Positions 17,195-26,779 of a stretch of DNA of 64,000 nt are shown piece after piece; the stretch's first letter is position 1, and every line of letters begins with the position of its first letter. The stretch covers positions 62,001 through 126,000 of the forward strand of contig NZ_NCSM01000056.1 in the NCBI RefSeq assembly GCF_002224125.1. Reading direction: 5' to 3'. A model generated the notes under the pieces. That model saw nothing but the letters and a program-made list of their open reading frames with translations. It did no database searches and was not told where the DNA came from. A program made the position numbers and the translations under genes. Source of the DNA: Streptomyces sp. NBS 14/10. GTDB lineage: Bacteria > Actinomycetota > Actinomycetes > Streptomycetales > Streptomycetaceae.

Positions 17195-18397
17195 GTGAGC
17201 GCTGACACCGCACCGCGGACATCAAGAGGGCGAGGGCCCGTACGGCGCGCCGAACGCGCCCTCGCGCCGGACCTGGCCCGGGGGGCGATGCTGCTGATCA
17301 TCACGCTGGCCAACGTCACCGGAGTCGTCTTCGCCGGCGAGCCCGGCCTCGACACCACGCCAGAAGGCGCCGACCGCGGCCTCAACTTCGCGCTCTTCGA
17401 ACTCGTCCACGCCCGTGGATACCCGGTCTTCGCCGTGATGTTCGGCTACGGACTCGTCCAACTCGCCCGCCGCCAGGACGCCTCCGGCGCCACGCCGAAG
17501 CAGGTCCGTTCGGTGCTTTTACGCCGCAACCTGTGGCTCGTCGCCTTCGGGTTCGTGCACGCCGCCTTGCTGTACTACGGCGACTTCCTCGGCGCCTACG
17601 GGATCGTCGGGATCGTGATGACCCTGGTGCTACTGCGCCGCGGCGACAGGTTCCACCGGACCGTGCTGGTGCTCTGGGCTCTGTCCGCGGTCGAGGTGCT
17701 GGTCCTCGGCGCCATCGTGGTGAGCGGCATCGGAGGTTCGGGCGGATCGGCCCCGCTGCCGTCGGGCCACGTCGACTCCCTCGCCGCGCCCGACTACCTC
17801 GCATCCGTGCTGGATCGCCTCGGCGAATGGCCGATGCACACGCTGACCGTCCTGCCCTTCATCATCATCACGTGGCTGGGCATGTGGGCCGCCCGCCGTC
17901 GCGTCCTCGAGGAACCGGCCCGCCACAAGGTCCTGCTCAAGTGGACCGCCGTCCTTGGACTCGGCGTCGCCATCGCCGGAGGTCTCCCGGCCGCTCTGGT
18001 CGGCGCCGGATGGCTGCACGTCGACGAGTCGGCCGCCGGCCTGATGATGATGCTCCACGGTGCCAGCGGCATGTTCGCCGGCCCGGGTTACGTGGCCGTC
18101 TTCGGCCTGATCGCCATGCGGGCCGCCCGGCCCGGCCCCGTCGTCGGCGCGCTCTCGGCCCTGGGCCGGCGCTCCCTGTCGGGATACCTGTTCCAGTCGG
18201 TAGCCTGGCTGGTCCTCCTGGCACCCTTCACGCTCGCCCTCGGCGACCGTTTCGGCAGCCCCACCGTGACCGGTCTGACCATCGCGGTGACCGTCTGGCT
18301 CATGACCGTTCTGGTCGCCCGCCTGCTCGACAAACGCGACCAGGCCGGCCCCGCCGAGATCGTCCTGCGCCGCCTCACCTACGGGCCGCGGGCATGA
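17195..18397 (+). CDS. DUF418-family membrane protein
   Basis: Multi-pass membrane protein of 400 residues with eight to ten hydrophobic segments. It carries the DUF418 pattern: ALAPDLARGAMLLIITLANV near the N-terminus, FALFELVHARGYPVFAVMFG, and the C-terminal LGRRSLSGYLFQSVAWLVL. Relatives are proposed transporters or acyl-modifying membrane proteins, but no biochemical role is settled. GTG start has GGGGAGAGGG upstream. Control by the divergent TetR regulator is likely. Confidence 0.85.
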   Translation: MSADTAPRTSRGRGPVRRAERALAPDLARGAMLLIITLANVTGVVFAGEPGLDTTPEGADRGLNFALFELVHARGYPVFAVMFGYGLVQLARRQDASGATPKQVRSVLLRRNLWLVAFGFVHAALLYYGDFLGAYGIVGIVMTLVLLRRGDRFHRTVLVLWALSAVEVLVLGAIVVSGIGGSGGSAPLPSGHVDSLAAPDYLASVLDRLGEWPMHTLTVLPFIIITWLGMWAARRRVLEEPARHKVLLKWTAVLGLGVAIAGGLPAALVGAGWLHVDESAAGLMMMLHGASGMFAGPGYVAVFGLIAMRAARPGPVVGALSALGRRSLSGYLFQSVAWLVLLAPFTLALGDRFGSPTVTGLTIAVTVWLMTVLVARLLDKRDQAGPAEIVLRRLTYGPRA

Positions 18398-18480
18398 TCG
18401 GCGCGGCCCGAAACGGCCCCCGCCGGCCGGCTCGTGGCCACGGGCGCGGTGTTCGTCGTGCGTGACGGGCGTGCGCGCGG

Positions 18481-18779
18481 TTACTCCTCACGCAGGTTCC
18501 GAACTGGGCATCCGAGCCCTGGTGCACCACTGAACTTCCCGTCCACCGTGACCAGGTCCGCCCCCAGCGTCTCCGCCAGCGCCACATACGACGCGTCGTA
18601 CGGCCGCATGTTGTGCCGCAGCTCCCAGATCCGCGGCAGGAACGGCACGTGGTCGTACCTCGTCAGGTTGATGGCGCCGAGCAGCTCCAACGCCCGCTTG
18701 TGGCCACGCGCACCTTCTCCGCGACGGCATCCGCGCCGACCAGGAACCCGACCAGCGCTGAGGTGTCCAGCACGATCAC
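18481..18779 (-). pseudogene. Broken vapC-like PIN-domain toxin gene
   Basis: Two pieces of a PIN-domain ribonuclease lie in different frames. The N-terminal piece, from GTG at 18779, reads VIVLDTSALVGFLVGADAVA with the first catalytic aspartate (LDTSAL). After about 20 codons the frame is lost. The rest continues in another frame as LTRYDHVPFLPRIWELRHN, then YDASYVALAETLGADLVTVD, with the later acidic residues, ending at 18481. Intact VapC proteins have about 35-45 more residues between these pieces, so an internal deletion with frameshift is the likely cause. No vapB antitoxin lies upstream; the aldo/keto reductase gene ends there instead. Confidence 0.75.
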
Positions 18780-18805
18780 TGGCGGGGCGGTGCGCCGCAG
18801 CAAGC

Positions 18806-19792
<987 letters not shown>

Positions 19793-19845
19793 GCCGCTTG
19801 GCCTCCTGGGCTCGGAACCGTCTGCCTCGGAACCGTCTGCCCAGG

Positions 19846-19876
19846 ACACTAGGAGCTGGAGCGCGCTCCACGTCAA
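19846..19876 (-). promoter_or_regulatory. MerR-type promoter with 19-bp spacer and palindromic operator
   Basis: On the minus strand TTGACG (19876-19871) and TAGTGT (19851-19846) are spaced by 19 bp. The spacer holds a perfect 14-bp palindrome, TGGAGCGCGCTCCA (19857-19870), abutting the -35. An overlong 19-20 bp spacer filled by a dyad is the hallmark of promoters activated by MerR-family proteins through DNA distortion. It drives the aldo/keto reductase at 18806-19792. No MerR gene is present in the window. Confidence 0.65.
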
Positions 19877-19945
19877 ACGATTTTGACGCCGTCGGCCGGA
19901 ATCAGCGGCCGGGCGGACGGGAGTGACAAGGTCTAGGGTCGGCCC

Positions 19946-20983
19946 ATGGAACATCGTCAACTCGGCGGCAGCGGCCTGATGGTCAGCGAGATCACGTACG
20001 GCAACTGGCTGACCCATGGGGAGTCGGTCGGCAGGGACGCGGCCCTGGCGTGTGTGCGGACGGCGCTCGACTGCGGTGTCACGACCTTCGACACCGCCGA
20101 CGTCTACGCCCAAGGCGCCGCGGAAGAGCTGCTCGGAGAGGCGCTCGGCGGGGTGCGGCGCTCGTCGGTGGAGATCGCCACGAAGGTCTGCCTGCCGACC
20201 GGGGACGGCCCCAACGACCGCGGCCTGTCCCGTAAGCACGTCATGGAGTCCTGCCACGCCTCGCTGCGCCGGCTGGGGACGGACTACGTCGACCTCTACC
20301 AGGCGCATCGGTTCGACGAGCGGACGCCGCTGGAGGAGACGCTTGTCGCCTTCGACGATCTGGTACGGCAGGGCAAGGTGCTCTACTTCGGGGTGTCCGA
20401 GTGGACGGCGCCCCAGATCGAGGCCGCGCTGCGGATGGCCGGGGAGCTCGGACTGCGCGGCCGGATCGTGTCGAACCAGCCGCAGTACAACATGCTGTGG
20501 CGGGTCATCGAGCCCGAAGTCCTTCCGCTGTGCCTGCGGGAAGGCATCGGCCAACTGGCCTTCCAGCCGCTGGCGCAGGGCGTGCTCACCGGTAAGTACC
20601 GCCCCGGCCAGGCTCCCCCGGAAGGCTCCCGGGCCACCGCGTCGGGCCGGGCCCCGAGGTTCGTCAGCCGGGTGCTCGGCAGCGGTCTGCTGGAGCGGGT
20701 GGCGCGGCTGCGTCCGGTCGCCGAGGACGCCGGATTGTCCATGGCCCAGCTCGCGATCGCCTGGGTGCTGCGGCGGCCGGGGGTCTCGGCCACCGTCATC
20801 GGTGCCTCGCGGCCCGAGCAGGTGACCGAGAACGCCACGGCGGCCGGTGTGCGTCTGGAGGACGAGGTGCTGGAGCGCGTCGACAAGGTGCTCGGCGAGA
20901 TGGTCGATCGCGACGCGTCGAAGACCGCGCGCATGATGGCGGTCGAACCCGACTGGCGCGCCGAGCTCGACGGGTCCGCCTAG
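19946..20983 (+). CDS. Aldo/keto reductase (Kv-beta-like group)
   Basis: Aldo/keto reductase of 345 residues, more like the voltage-gated potassium channel beta-subunit/YghZ group than its divergent neighbour. Tetrad residues are in [25 protein letters not shown] and LYQAHRFDE; the QPQYNMLWR and [17 protein letters not shown] segments are typical of this subgroup. NADPH-dependent reduction of small aldehydes or ketones is expected; the physiological substrate is unknown. The 3' end overlaps the convergent GMC oxidoreductase gene by 4 bp. Confidence 0.92.
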   Translation: MEHRQLGGSGLMVSEITYGNWLTHGESVGRDAALACVRTALDCGVTTFDTADVYAQGAAEELLGEALGGVRRSSVEIATKVCLPTGDGPNDRGLSRKHVMESCHASLRRLGTDYVDLYQAHRFDERTPLEETLVAFDDLVRQGKVLYFGVSEWTAPQIEAALRMAGELGLRGRIVSNQPQYNMLWRVIEPEVLPLCLREGIGQLAFQPLAQGVLTGKYRPGQAPPEGSRATASGRAPRFVSRVLGSGLLERVARLRPVAEDAGLSMAQLAIAWVLRRPGVSATVIGASRPEQVTENATAAGVRLEDEVLERVDKVLGEMVDRDASKTARMMAVEPDWRAELDGSA

Positions 20984-22845
20984 TCGGCGGCCGGCGGCAC
21001 CTTCGGGACCGGGAGCAGGAGCTTCAGGGCGCCGAAGGCGTCCTCGGGGACGGCGGGGGCTGTGGGCGCGACCGGGGACAGGCGCTTGTACGGGGCGCCC
21101 TGGGGTGGGCGTGGGTCGGGGGTGCCCTTGTTGGGCCAGAGGGACATCGCGCGCTCCGCCTGGGCCGTGATGGTCAGGGACGGGTTGACGCCCAGGTTCG
21201 CGGTGACCGCCGCGCCGTCCACGACGTGGATGCCCGGGTGCCCGTACAGCCGGTGGTACGGGTCGATCACGCCGTGGTCGGGGTCCGTGCCGATGGGGCA
21301 GCCGCCGAGGAAGTGGGCGGTGAGCGGGGTGCCCATCAGTTCGCCGACGTTGCTGCCCGGGAAGCCGTTGATGGACTCGGCGAGGTGGCGGGCGGCCTCG
21401 GCGCCCTCGGGGATGTGGTCCGGGTTGGGTTCGCCGTGCCCCTGCCGGGCGGTGAGCAGGCCCTTCCCGATCCCCTTCGGCTTGCGGTAGGTGGTGAGCG
21501 AGTTGTCGTGGGTCTGCATGACCAGACCGATGATGGTGCGCTCCGACCAGCGGCGGTTGGACATCGAGCGCATCGCGAGCGTCGGATGCCGGAGGTTGGC
21601 CCCCAGGAACCGCAGCCAGCGCGGCAGTCGGCCGCCGTCGGGGATCTGCAGGACGGACAGCAGCCCCATCGCGTTGGAGCCCTTGCCGTAGCGGACGGGT
21701 TCGATGTGGGTGGTGTCGTCGGGGTGGATGGAGGAGGTGATCGCCACGCCGCGGGTGAAGTCGGCCCGCTCCCGCGCCGGGTGGACCTTGCGGTAGCGGC
21801 GGTCCGAGGTCTGCGCGCCGACCAGGGCCTCGGAGTTGGTGCGGGTGAGCATGCCGAGCCGGTCGGAGATCCGGGGCAGCAGGCCCTTGTCCCGCATGGT
21901 GTGCAGCAGCGTCTGGGTGCCGTACGTCCCGGCGGCCAGTACGACCTGGCGGGCGCGCAGCGCGCGCGGCGGGCTCTTGCGGCGGCGGCCCTTGCGGCGG
22001 CGGTCGGTGGGGACGGTGGTGACCCGGTAGCCGCCGCGCCGGTCCTCGCTGATGGCCACGACGGTGGTCATGGGGTGGACGACGGCGCCGGCCCGCTCGG
22101 CGAGGTGGAGGTAGTTCTCGTTGAGGGTGTTCTTCGCGCCGTGGCGGCAGCCGGTCATGCACTCGCCGCATTCGGTGCAGGCCCGGCGGGAGGGGCCGGC
22201 GCCGCCGAAGTACGGGTCGGGGACGCGCTCCCCCGGCGCCGCCGTGGTCGTGCCGTCCGCGTCGTCGCCGTCCCCGAAGAAGACCCCCACCGGCGCCATA
22301 TGGAAGCTCTCGCCCACCCCCATCCGCTCGGCGGCGGCTTTCAGATGCTCGTCGGAGGGGGTCATGGTCTTGTTCAGGCGCGCCCCGAGCATCCGCCGCG
22401 CCTGGTCGTAGTACGGGGCGAGCTCCGCCCGCCAGTCGGTGATGGCGCCCCACTGCGGGTCCCGGAAGAAGGGCTCGGGCGGTACGTAGAGGGTGTTGGC
22501 GTAGTTGAGCGAGCCGCCCCCGACCCCGGCTCCCGCCAGCACCATGACCTTGCCCAGGACGTGGATGCGCTGGATGCCGTAGCAGCCGAGGGCGGGGGCC
22601 CACAGATAGTCGCGGAGGTGCCAGGAGTTCCTGGGCAGGGTCTCGGGGGTGAAGCGGCGGCCCGCCTCCAGGACCCCGACGCGGTACCCCTTCTCGGTCA
22701 GGCGCAGGGCCGTCACCGAGCCGCCGAAGCCCGAGCCGACGACGATCACGTCGTAGTCGTACGCGCCGTCGCGCACGTCGTCCTCCGCGCCGTCGTACGC
22801 GTCGTCGCGCACGTCGTTGTCCACAGCGTCGTACGTGTCATCCAC
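20980..22845 (-). CDS. GMC-type FAD oxidoreductase (ChoD-like)
   Basis: Flavoprotein of 621 residues. The FAD-binding motif [17 protein letters not shown] (about 33-49) follows an acidic N-terminal tract with a 13-residue duplication (DVRDDAYDG and DVRDGAYDY). A Cys-rich element [19 protein letters not shown] (about 222-240) is characteristic of the mycobacterial ChoD/long GMC subgroup. The C-terminal GMC motif includes [11 protein letters not shown] and [19 protein letters not shown]. ChoD relatives oxidise sterol-like or alcohol substrates, but the substrate here is unproven. It lies 28 bp downstream of the aldehyde dehydrogenase, which could take its aldehyde product. Confidence 0.88.
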   Translation of the reverse strand: MDDTYDAVDNDVRDDAYDGAEDDVRDGAYDYDVIVVGSGFGGSVTALRLTEKGYRVGVLEAGRRFTPETLPRNSWHLRDYLWAPALGCYGIQRIHVLGKVMVLAGAGVGGGSLNYANTLYVPPEPFFRDPQWGAITDWRAELAPYYDQARRMLGARLNKTMTPSDEHLKAAAERMGVGESFHMAPVGVFFGDGDDADGTTTAAPGERVPDPYFGGAGPSRRACTECGECMTGCRHGAKNTLNENYLHLAERAGAVVHPMTTVVAISEDRRGGYRVTTVPTDRRRKGRRRKSPPRALRARQVVLAAGTYGTQTLLHTMRDKGLLPRISDRLGMLTRTNSEALVGAQTSDRRYRKVHPARERADFTRGVAITSSIHPDDTTHIEPVRYGKGSNAMGLLSVLQIPDGGRLPRWLRFLGANLRHPTLAMRSMSNRRWSERTIIGLVMQTHDNSLTTYRKPKGIGKGLLTARQGHGEPNPDHIPEGAEAARHLAESINGFPGSNVGELMGTPLTAHFLGGCPIGTDPDHGVIDPYHRLYGHPGIHVVDGAAVTANLGVNPSLTITAQAERAMSLWPNKGTPDPRPPQGAPYKRLSPVAPTAPAVPEDAFGALKLLLPVPKVPPAAD

Positions 22846-22873
22846 CGCGATACCTCCCCTTGCCGCGCGCCAC

Positions 22874-24616
22874 TCAGCGCAGGCGCAGCGCCTTCATCGC
22901 GCGCAGGCTGCGGGTCATGAACGCCGCGTACTTCTCGTCCGTCATCCCGAAGGCGGGCCCGAGCGGCAGCAGCCGCTGGTGCGCGACCGTCTGCGCCTCG
23001 GTGAACTTGAGGATCCCCTCCGAGCCGTGGCGGCGCCCAAGGCCGGAGTCGCCCATCCCGCCCAGCGGCGCCCGGACGCTGCCGTATGCCGCGCCGTAGC
23101 CCTCGTTGACGTTGACCGTGCCGGCCTGCAGCCGGGCGGCGACCGCCCGGCCGCGCCGCCCGTCCTTCGTCCAGACGCTGGCGTTGAGGCCGTACGGGGT
23201 GGCGTTGGCGCGCTCGACCGCCTCGTCCTCGTCGGTGAAGCGGTAGATGGAGACGACCGGGCCAAACGTTTCCTCCGCGCACACCGCCATCGGCGGTTCG
23301 ACGCCGTCGAGGATGGTCGGCTCGTAGAAGTACGGGCCGATGTCGGGGCGGGCGCGGCCGCCGGTGAGCACCTTCGCGCCCTTCTCCCGGGCCTCGTCGA
23401 CATGGCGTACGACCGTCGCCAACTGCCGCTCGCCCGCCATCGAGCCCATCTCGGCCCCGTACGCCAGGGCCGTGCCCAGGCGCATCGCCTTCGTCCTGGC
23501 GACGAACCGCTCCAGGAAGGCGTCGGCGATCGACGTATGGACGTAAAGGCGCTCGATGGACTCGCACAGCTGCCCGGCGGAGGAGAAGCAGGCGCGCACC
23601 GAGCCCTCGGCGGCCTTGTCGAGGTCGGCGTCCCGCAGCACCAGCATGGCGTTCTTGCCGCCCAGTTCCAGGGAGCAGCCGACCAGCCGGGCAGCCGCGC
23701 GCTGGGCGACCTCGCGGCCGGTGCGGGTGGAGCCGGTGAAGGAGACGTAGTCGGCGTGCTGGACGACGGCGGGGCCGACGACCGGGCCCTCGCCGAGCAC
23801 GATCTGCCATACGCCCTCGGGCAGCCCGGCCTCGATCATCAGCTCACGGGCCCACAGGGCGGTCAGCGCGGTCTCGGTGTCCGGTTTCATCACCAGGGCG
23901 TTGCCCGCGGCGAAGGCCGGGAGCGAGTCGCCGACGGAGAGGGAGAGGGGGTAGTTCCAGGGGGATATCAGGCCTATGACGCCCTTGGCCTGGCGCAGCT
24001 CGGTGACCTTGGTGAGGACGGGAACGGCGCCGGTGTGGCGGCGGGCACCCAGGTAGCCGGGGGCCTTGCGCCCGTAGTGGCGGGCGGTGAGGCAGACCTC
24101 CTGCACCTCCTCGTGGGCGTGCAGCCGGGTCTTGCCCGTCTCCACCTGGATCAGGTCCAGCACCTCGGACTGACGGCGGACGAGCAGGTCATGGAAGCGC
24201 AGCAGCACGGCGGCGCGCCGACGCACGGGGGTACGGGCCCAGGCCGGCTGCGCCTTGCGCGCCCGCTCGTACGCCTCGGCGACGTCCTCGGGGGTGGACT
24301 CGGGCAGTTCGGCCAGGACTTCCCCGGTGAAGGGGGTGTGGCTGGTGGTGCTGCCACTGCCCACCACGCCGCGCGCGAGCTGGGCGATCAGCTCGGGGGT
24401 GACGACATGGGCGGCGGTACGGGCGCCCGCGGGGGCGACCGGGTTGCCGTCGGCGCGGGCAGGTGCGGCCGCCTGTCCGGCGTCGGATGCGACGTCCTGC
24501 GAGGCATCGGGGGCGACGTCCTGCGAGGCATCGGGGGCAGCCGCCTGCGGGGCGTCCGGTGCGGCCTCCTGAGGGGCGTCCTGCGTGGGCTGTGCGCTGT
24601 CCTGCGAGTCCGTCAT
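22874..24616 (-). CDS. Succinate-semialdehyde-type aldehyde dehydrogenase
   Basis: NAD(P)-dependent aldehyde dehydrogenase of 580 residues, closest in feel to the actinobacterial GabD2 succinate-semialdehyde dehydrogenases. Key residues are the general-base glutamate in LELGGKNAML (about 318) and the nucleophile cysteine in SSAGQLCESIERLYV (about 349), with GSTRTGREV for cofactor binding and FGPVVSIYRF. The first 80 residues are a disordered Asp/Ala/Gln/Pro tract with an 8-residue repeat encoded by a 24-nt tandem duplication (24489 and 24513). It precedes the GMC oxidase on the same strand, probably in one operon. Confidence 0.88.
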   Translation of the reverse strand: MTDSQDSAQPTQDAPQEAAPDAPQAAAPDASQDVAPDASQDVASDAGQAAAPARADGNPVAPAGARTAAHVVTPELIAQLARGVVGSGSTTSHTPFTGEVLAELPESTPEDVAEAYERARKAQPAWARTPVRRRAAVLLRFHDLLVRRQSEVLDLIQVETGKTRLHAHEEVQEVCLTARHYGRKAPGYLGARRHTGAVPVLTKVTELRQAKGVIGLISPWNYPLSLSVGDSLPAFAAGNALVMKPDTETALTALWARELMIEAGLPEGVWQIVLGEGPVVGPAVVQHADYVSFTGSTRTGREVAQRAAARLVGCSLELGGKNAMLVLRDADLDKAAEGSVRACFSSAGQLCESIERLYVHTSIADAFLERFVARTKAMRLGTALAYGAEMGSMAGERQLATVVRHVDEAREKGAKVLTGGRARPDIGPYFYEPTILDGVEPPMAVCAEETFGPVVSIYRFTDEDEAVERANATPYGLNASVWTKDGRRGRAVAARLQAGTVNVNEGYGAAYGSVRAPLGGMGDSGLGRRHGSEGILKFTEAQTVAHQRLLPLGPAFGMTDEKYAAFMTRSLRAMKALRLR

Positions 24617-24666
24617 GGGGGCGAGGGTAGGCCCGCCCCGGCCGGTTTGACTACCCGACGGTAACT

Positions 24667-26691
24667 CTATTTCGCTGCTGTCTTGAGGTCCTGGATCTCC
24701 AGGCGCTTCACGACTTCCTCGTAGAGCTTGTCGCCCGTCTTACGGGCCTCCCCCTTGGCGGGCATGGTCACGCTCAGCCGCCACGCCGTCTTGTCGGAGT
24801 TGACATAGATGTGGGTGCGCTCGAGATAGGGGATGTAGTCGTCGCGGTTGCTGGAGTAGGGGCGGTAGGTGGTGTTCACGTCCTCCGCCGGCTGGCCCTG
24901 CTGGGAGGATTTCACCCGCTTGCTGTGGGCGTCCGCGTAGTCGTACTGGGTATCGCTCTCGCGCTTCGCGATCGTCTTCTCGACCGCGTCCTTGAGCCCG
25001 GTGACGTCCTCCTCGCCGTCCTTGACGGCCCGGAGGAAATAGATGGTGAAGACCCCACTGGGGTCCTTGAAGGTGACGGACTGGTTGTCCTCGTCGCTGT
25101 CGTCCAGCACCCGCTTGTAGTCCTCGGGTACGGCGAGCGACGCGTCGACCACCTCGCGCTCGTCCCGGACCGTCCACCCGGACGGGAGGCCGCTGCCCTC
25201 GCTCGCGAACGGCTTCATCAGCACCAGCACCAGCGCGGCGGCCACCAGCACCACCACACCGCCCAGGCCCAGCTGCGCCTTGCGGTTCTTGTGCAGGATG
25301 GGCGGTACGAAGCGGCTGCCCGCACTCTGCGCCTCCCCGGCGCCTTCCCCGGCGTCGGCCCCGACCCCGACCCCGATCCCGGCCCCTCCCCCGACCTGGC
25401 CGTACAGGCGGGTCGCCAGCACCGTCGGCGCCGGCTGCGGGGGCCGCACCACCTCCTCCAGCGCCTGCCGCGCCTCGGCCGCCGACGGCCGCGCCGCCGC
25501 GTCCTTGCGCAGCAACTGCATGATCAGCGTGCCGAGCGCCCCCGAGCCGCGGGCGGGCGTCTGCGGCTCGGCGGAGAGGATGGCCTGGAGGGTCGCGGGG
25601 GCGTGCGAGCGGCGGAACGGGGACATGCCCTCGACCGCCGCGTACAGCACGACGCCCAGCGACCAGAGGTCCGATTCGGGCCCGGGCCGCTGGCCCAGCA
25701 CCCGCTCGGGCGCGATGAACTCGGGGGAGCCGACGAACGCGCCGGTCTCCGTCAGCCCCTGCTCGCCCTCGACCTGCGCGATGCCGAAGTCGGTCAGCAC
25801 CACCCGGTCGTTCCGGCCGAGCAGCACGTTGTCCGGTTTGACGTCGCGGTGCAGCACTCCGGCCTCGTGCGCGGCCGTCAGCGCGCCCAGCACCGCGACG
25901 CCGATCCGGGCCGCCTCGCGCGGGTCCAGCGTGCCCTCGGCCAGCCGGTCGGCGAGCGAGTCGCCGCGCACCAGCTCCATCACCAGCCAGGGCCGGCCGT
26001 CCTCGACGGCCACGTCGTACACGGAGACGACCGAGGGGTGGTCGATCCGGGCCGCGGCGCGCGCCTCGCGCTGCATCCGCTGGTAGACCTTCTGCCGCTC
26101 GGCCTCCGGCAGGGTCTCGGGCACCCGCGGCTCCTTGACCGCGACATCGCGGTCGACGACCTGGTCGTGCGCCTTCCAGACCGTGCCCATGCCGCCGTGT
26201 CCCAGACGCGAGACGAGACGGTAACGGCCGCCGATGACACGGCCGATGCCGGGGTCCTGGGCGGCGGGCGGGGGCGGCGACGTACGGGGGTCGGGCTGTC
26301 CGGAGGCGGGCTGCCCGGCGGGGGGCCGCTCGGGGGTGGACGGCTCGGAGGACGGCCGCTCGGAGGTGGGCGGCACGGAGGTGGACGGCTCGGAGGATGG
26401 CTGCCCGGGGGTGGACGGCTCGGAGGTGGACGGTTCGGAGGATGGCTGCCCGGGGGTGGTCCGGCCGTCGAGCTGCGTCGGCTGGTACGTGCTGTGCGGC
26501 CGGTCCTCGGTGCCCTGCCGAGCGCCCTGCGCAGGCAGCCCAGGCGGCCCCGGCGGCTCCTGAGCCGCGTCGCGGGACGGCTCCTGGGACGGCACCGGCT
26601 CGGTTGGAGGCGGTGCCGGCGTGGCCGGAGCCTGCGGCGGCCGCAGCTCGTAGCTGGTGGGCTCGTTCGCCCGTCCCCCGTCGTTCGTCAT
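24667..26691 (-). CDS. Transmembrane Ser/Thr protein kinase with long disordered N-terminus
   Basis: Hanks-type kinase of about 674 residues. Unusually, about 155 disordered residues precede the kinase domain; these include PSSEPST/SEPSTPGQ-type repeats. The kinase domain shows GHGGMGTVWKA, VAVKEPRV, HRDVKPDNVLLG, DFGIAQ and APERVLG. After a linker with GxGxG repeats comes one transmembrane helix (LGLGGVVVLVAAALVLVLM). An extracytoplasmic domain of about 160 residues follows and has no PASTA repeats. ATG at 26691 is preferred to the upstream GTG at 26715. It follows another kinase gene on the same strand. Confidence 0.92.
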   Translation of the reverse strand: MTNDGGRANEPTSYELRPPQAPATPAPPPTEPVPSQEPSRDAAQEPPGPPGLPAQGARQGTEDRPHSTYQPTQLDGRTTPGQPSSEPSTSEPSTPGQPSSEPSTSVPPTSERPSSEPSTPERPPAGQPASGQPDPRTSPPPPAAQDPGIGRVIGGRYRLVSRLGHGGMGTVWKAHDQVVDRDVAVKEPRVPETLPEAERQKVYQRMQREARAAARIDHPSVVSVYDVAVEDGRPWLVMELVRGDSLADRLAEGTLDPREAARIGVAVLGALTAAHEAGVLHRDVKPDNVLLGRNDRVVLTDFGIAQVEGEQGLTETGAFVGSPEFIAPERVLGQRPGPESDLWSLGVVLYAAVEGMSPFRRSHAPATLQAILSAEPQTPARGSGALGTLIMQLLRKDAAARPSAAEARQALEEVVRPPQPAPTVLATRLYGQVGGGAGIGVGVGADAGEGAGEAQSAGSRFVPPILHKNRKAQLGLGGVVVLVAAALVLVLMKPFASEGSGLPSGWTVRDEREVVDASLAVPEDYKRVLDDSDEDNQSVTFKDPSGVFTIYFLRAVKDGEEDVTGLKDAVEKTIAKRESDTQYDYADAHSKRVKSSQQGQPAEDVNTTYRPYSSNRDDYIPYLERTHIYVNSDKTAWRLSVTMPAKGEARKTGDKLYEEVVKRLEIQDLKTAAK

Positions 26692-26779
26692 GGCTCCATC
26701 ATTACCTTCTCGCACACGCGACCCGCCACCGGCCCCAGGACGGCTGTGACCGCTCGTGACAAAGCCGTTGCGCTGCTGT

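Noticed and set aside
18398..18480. Similarity of the DUF418 downstream sequence to the GAVFVVR end of the LAETG protein
   Set aside because: Only about ten codons look alike, with no frame or context support, so this is probably chance.
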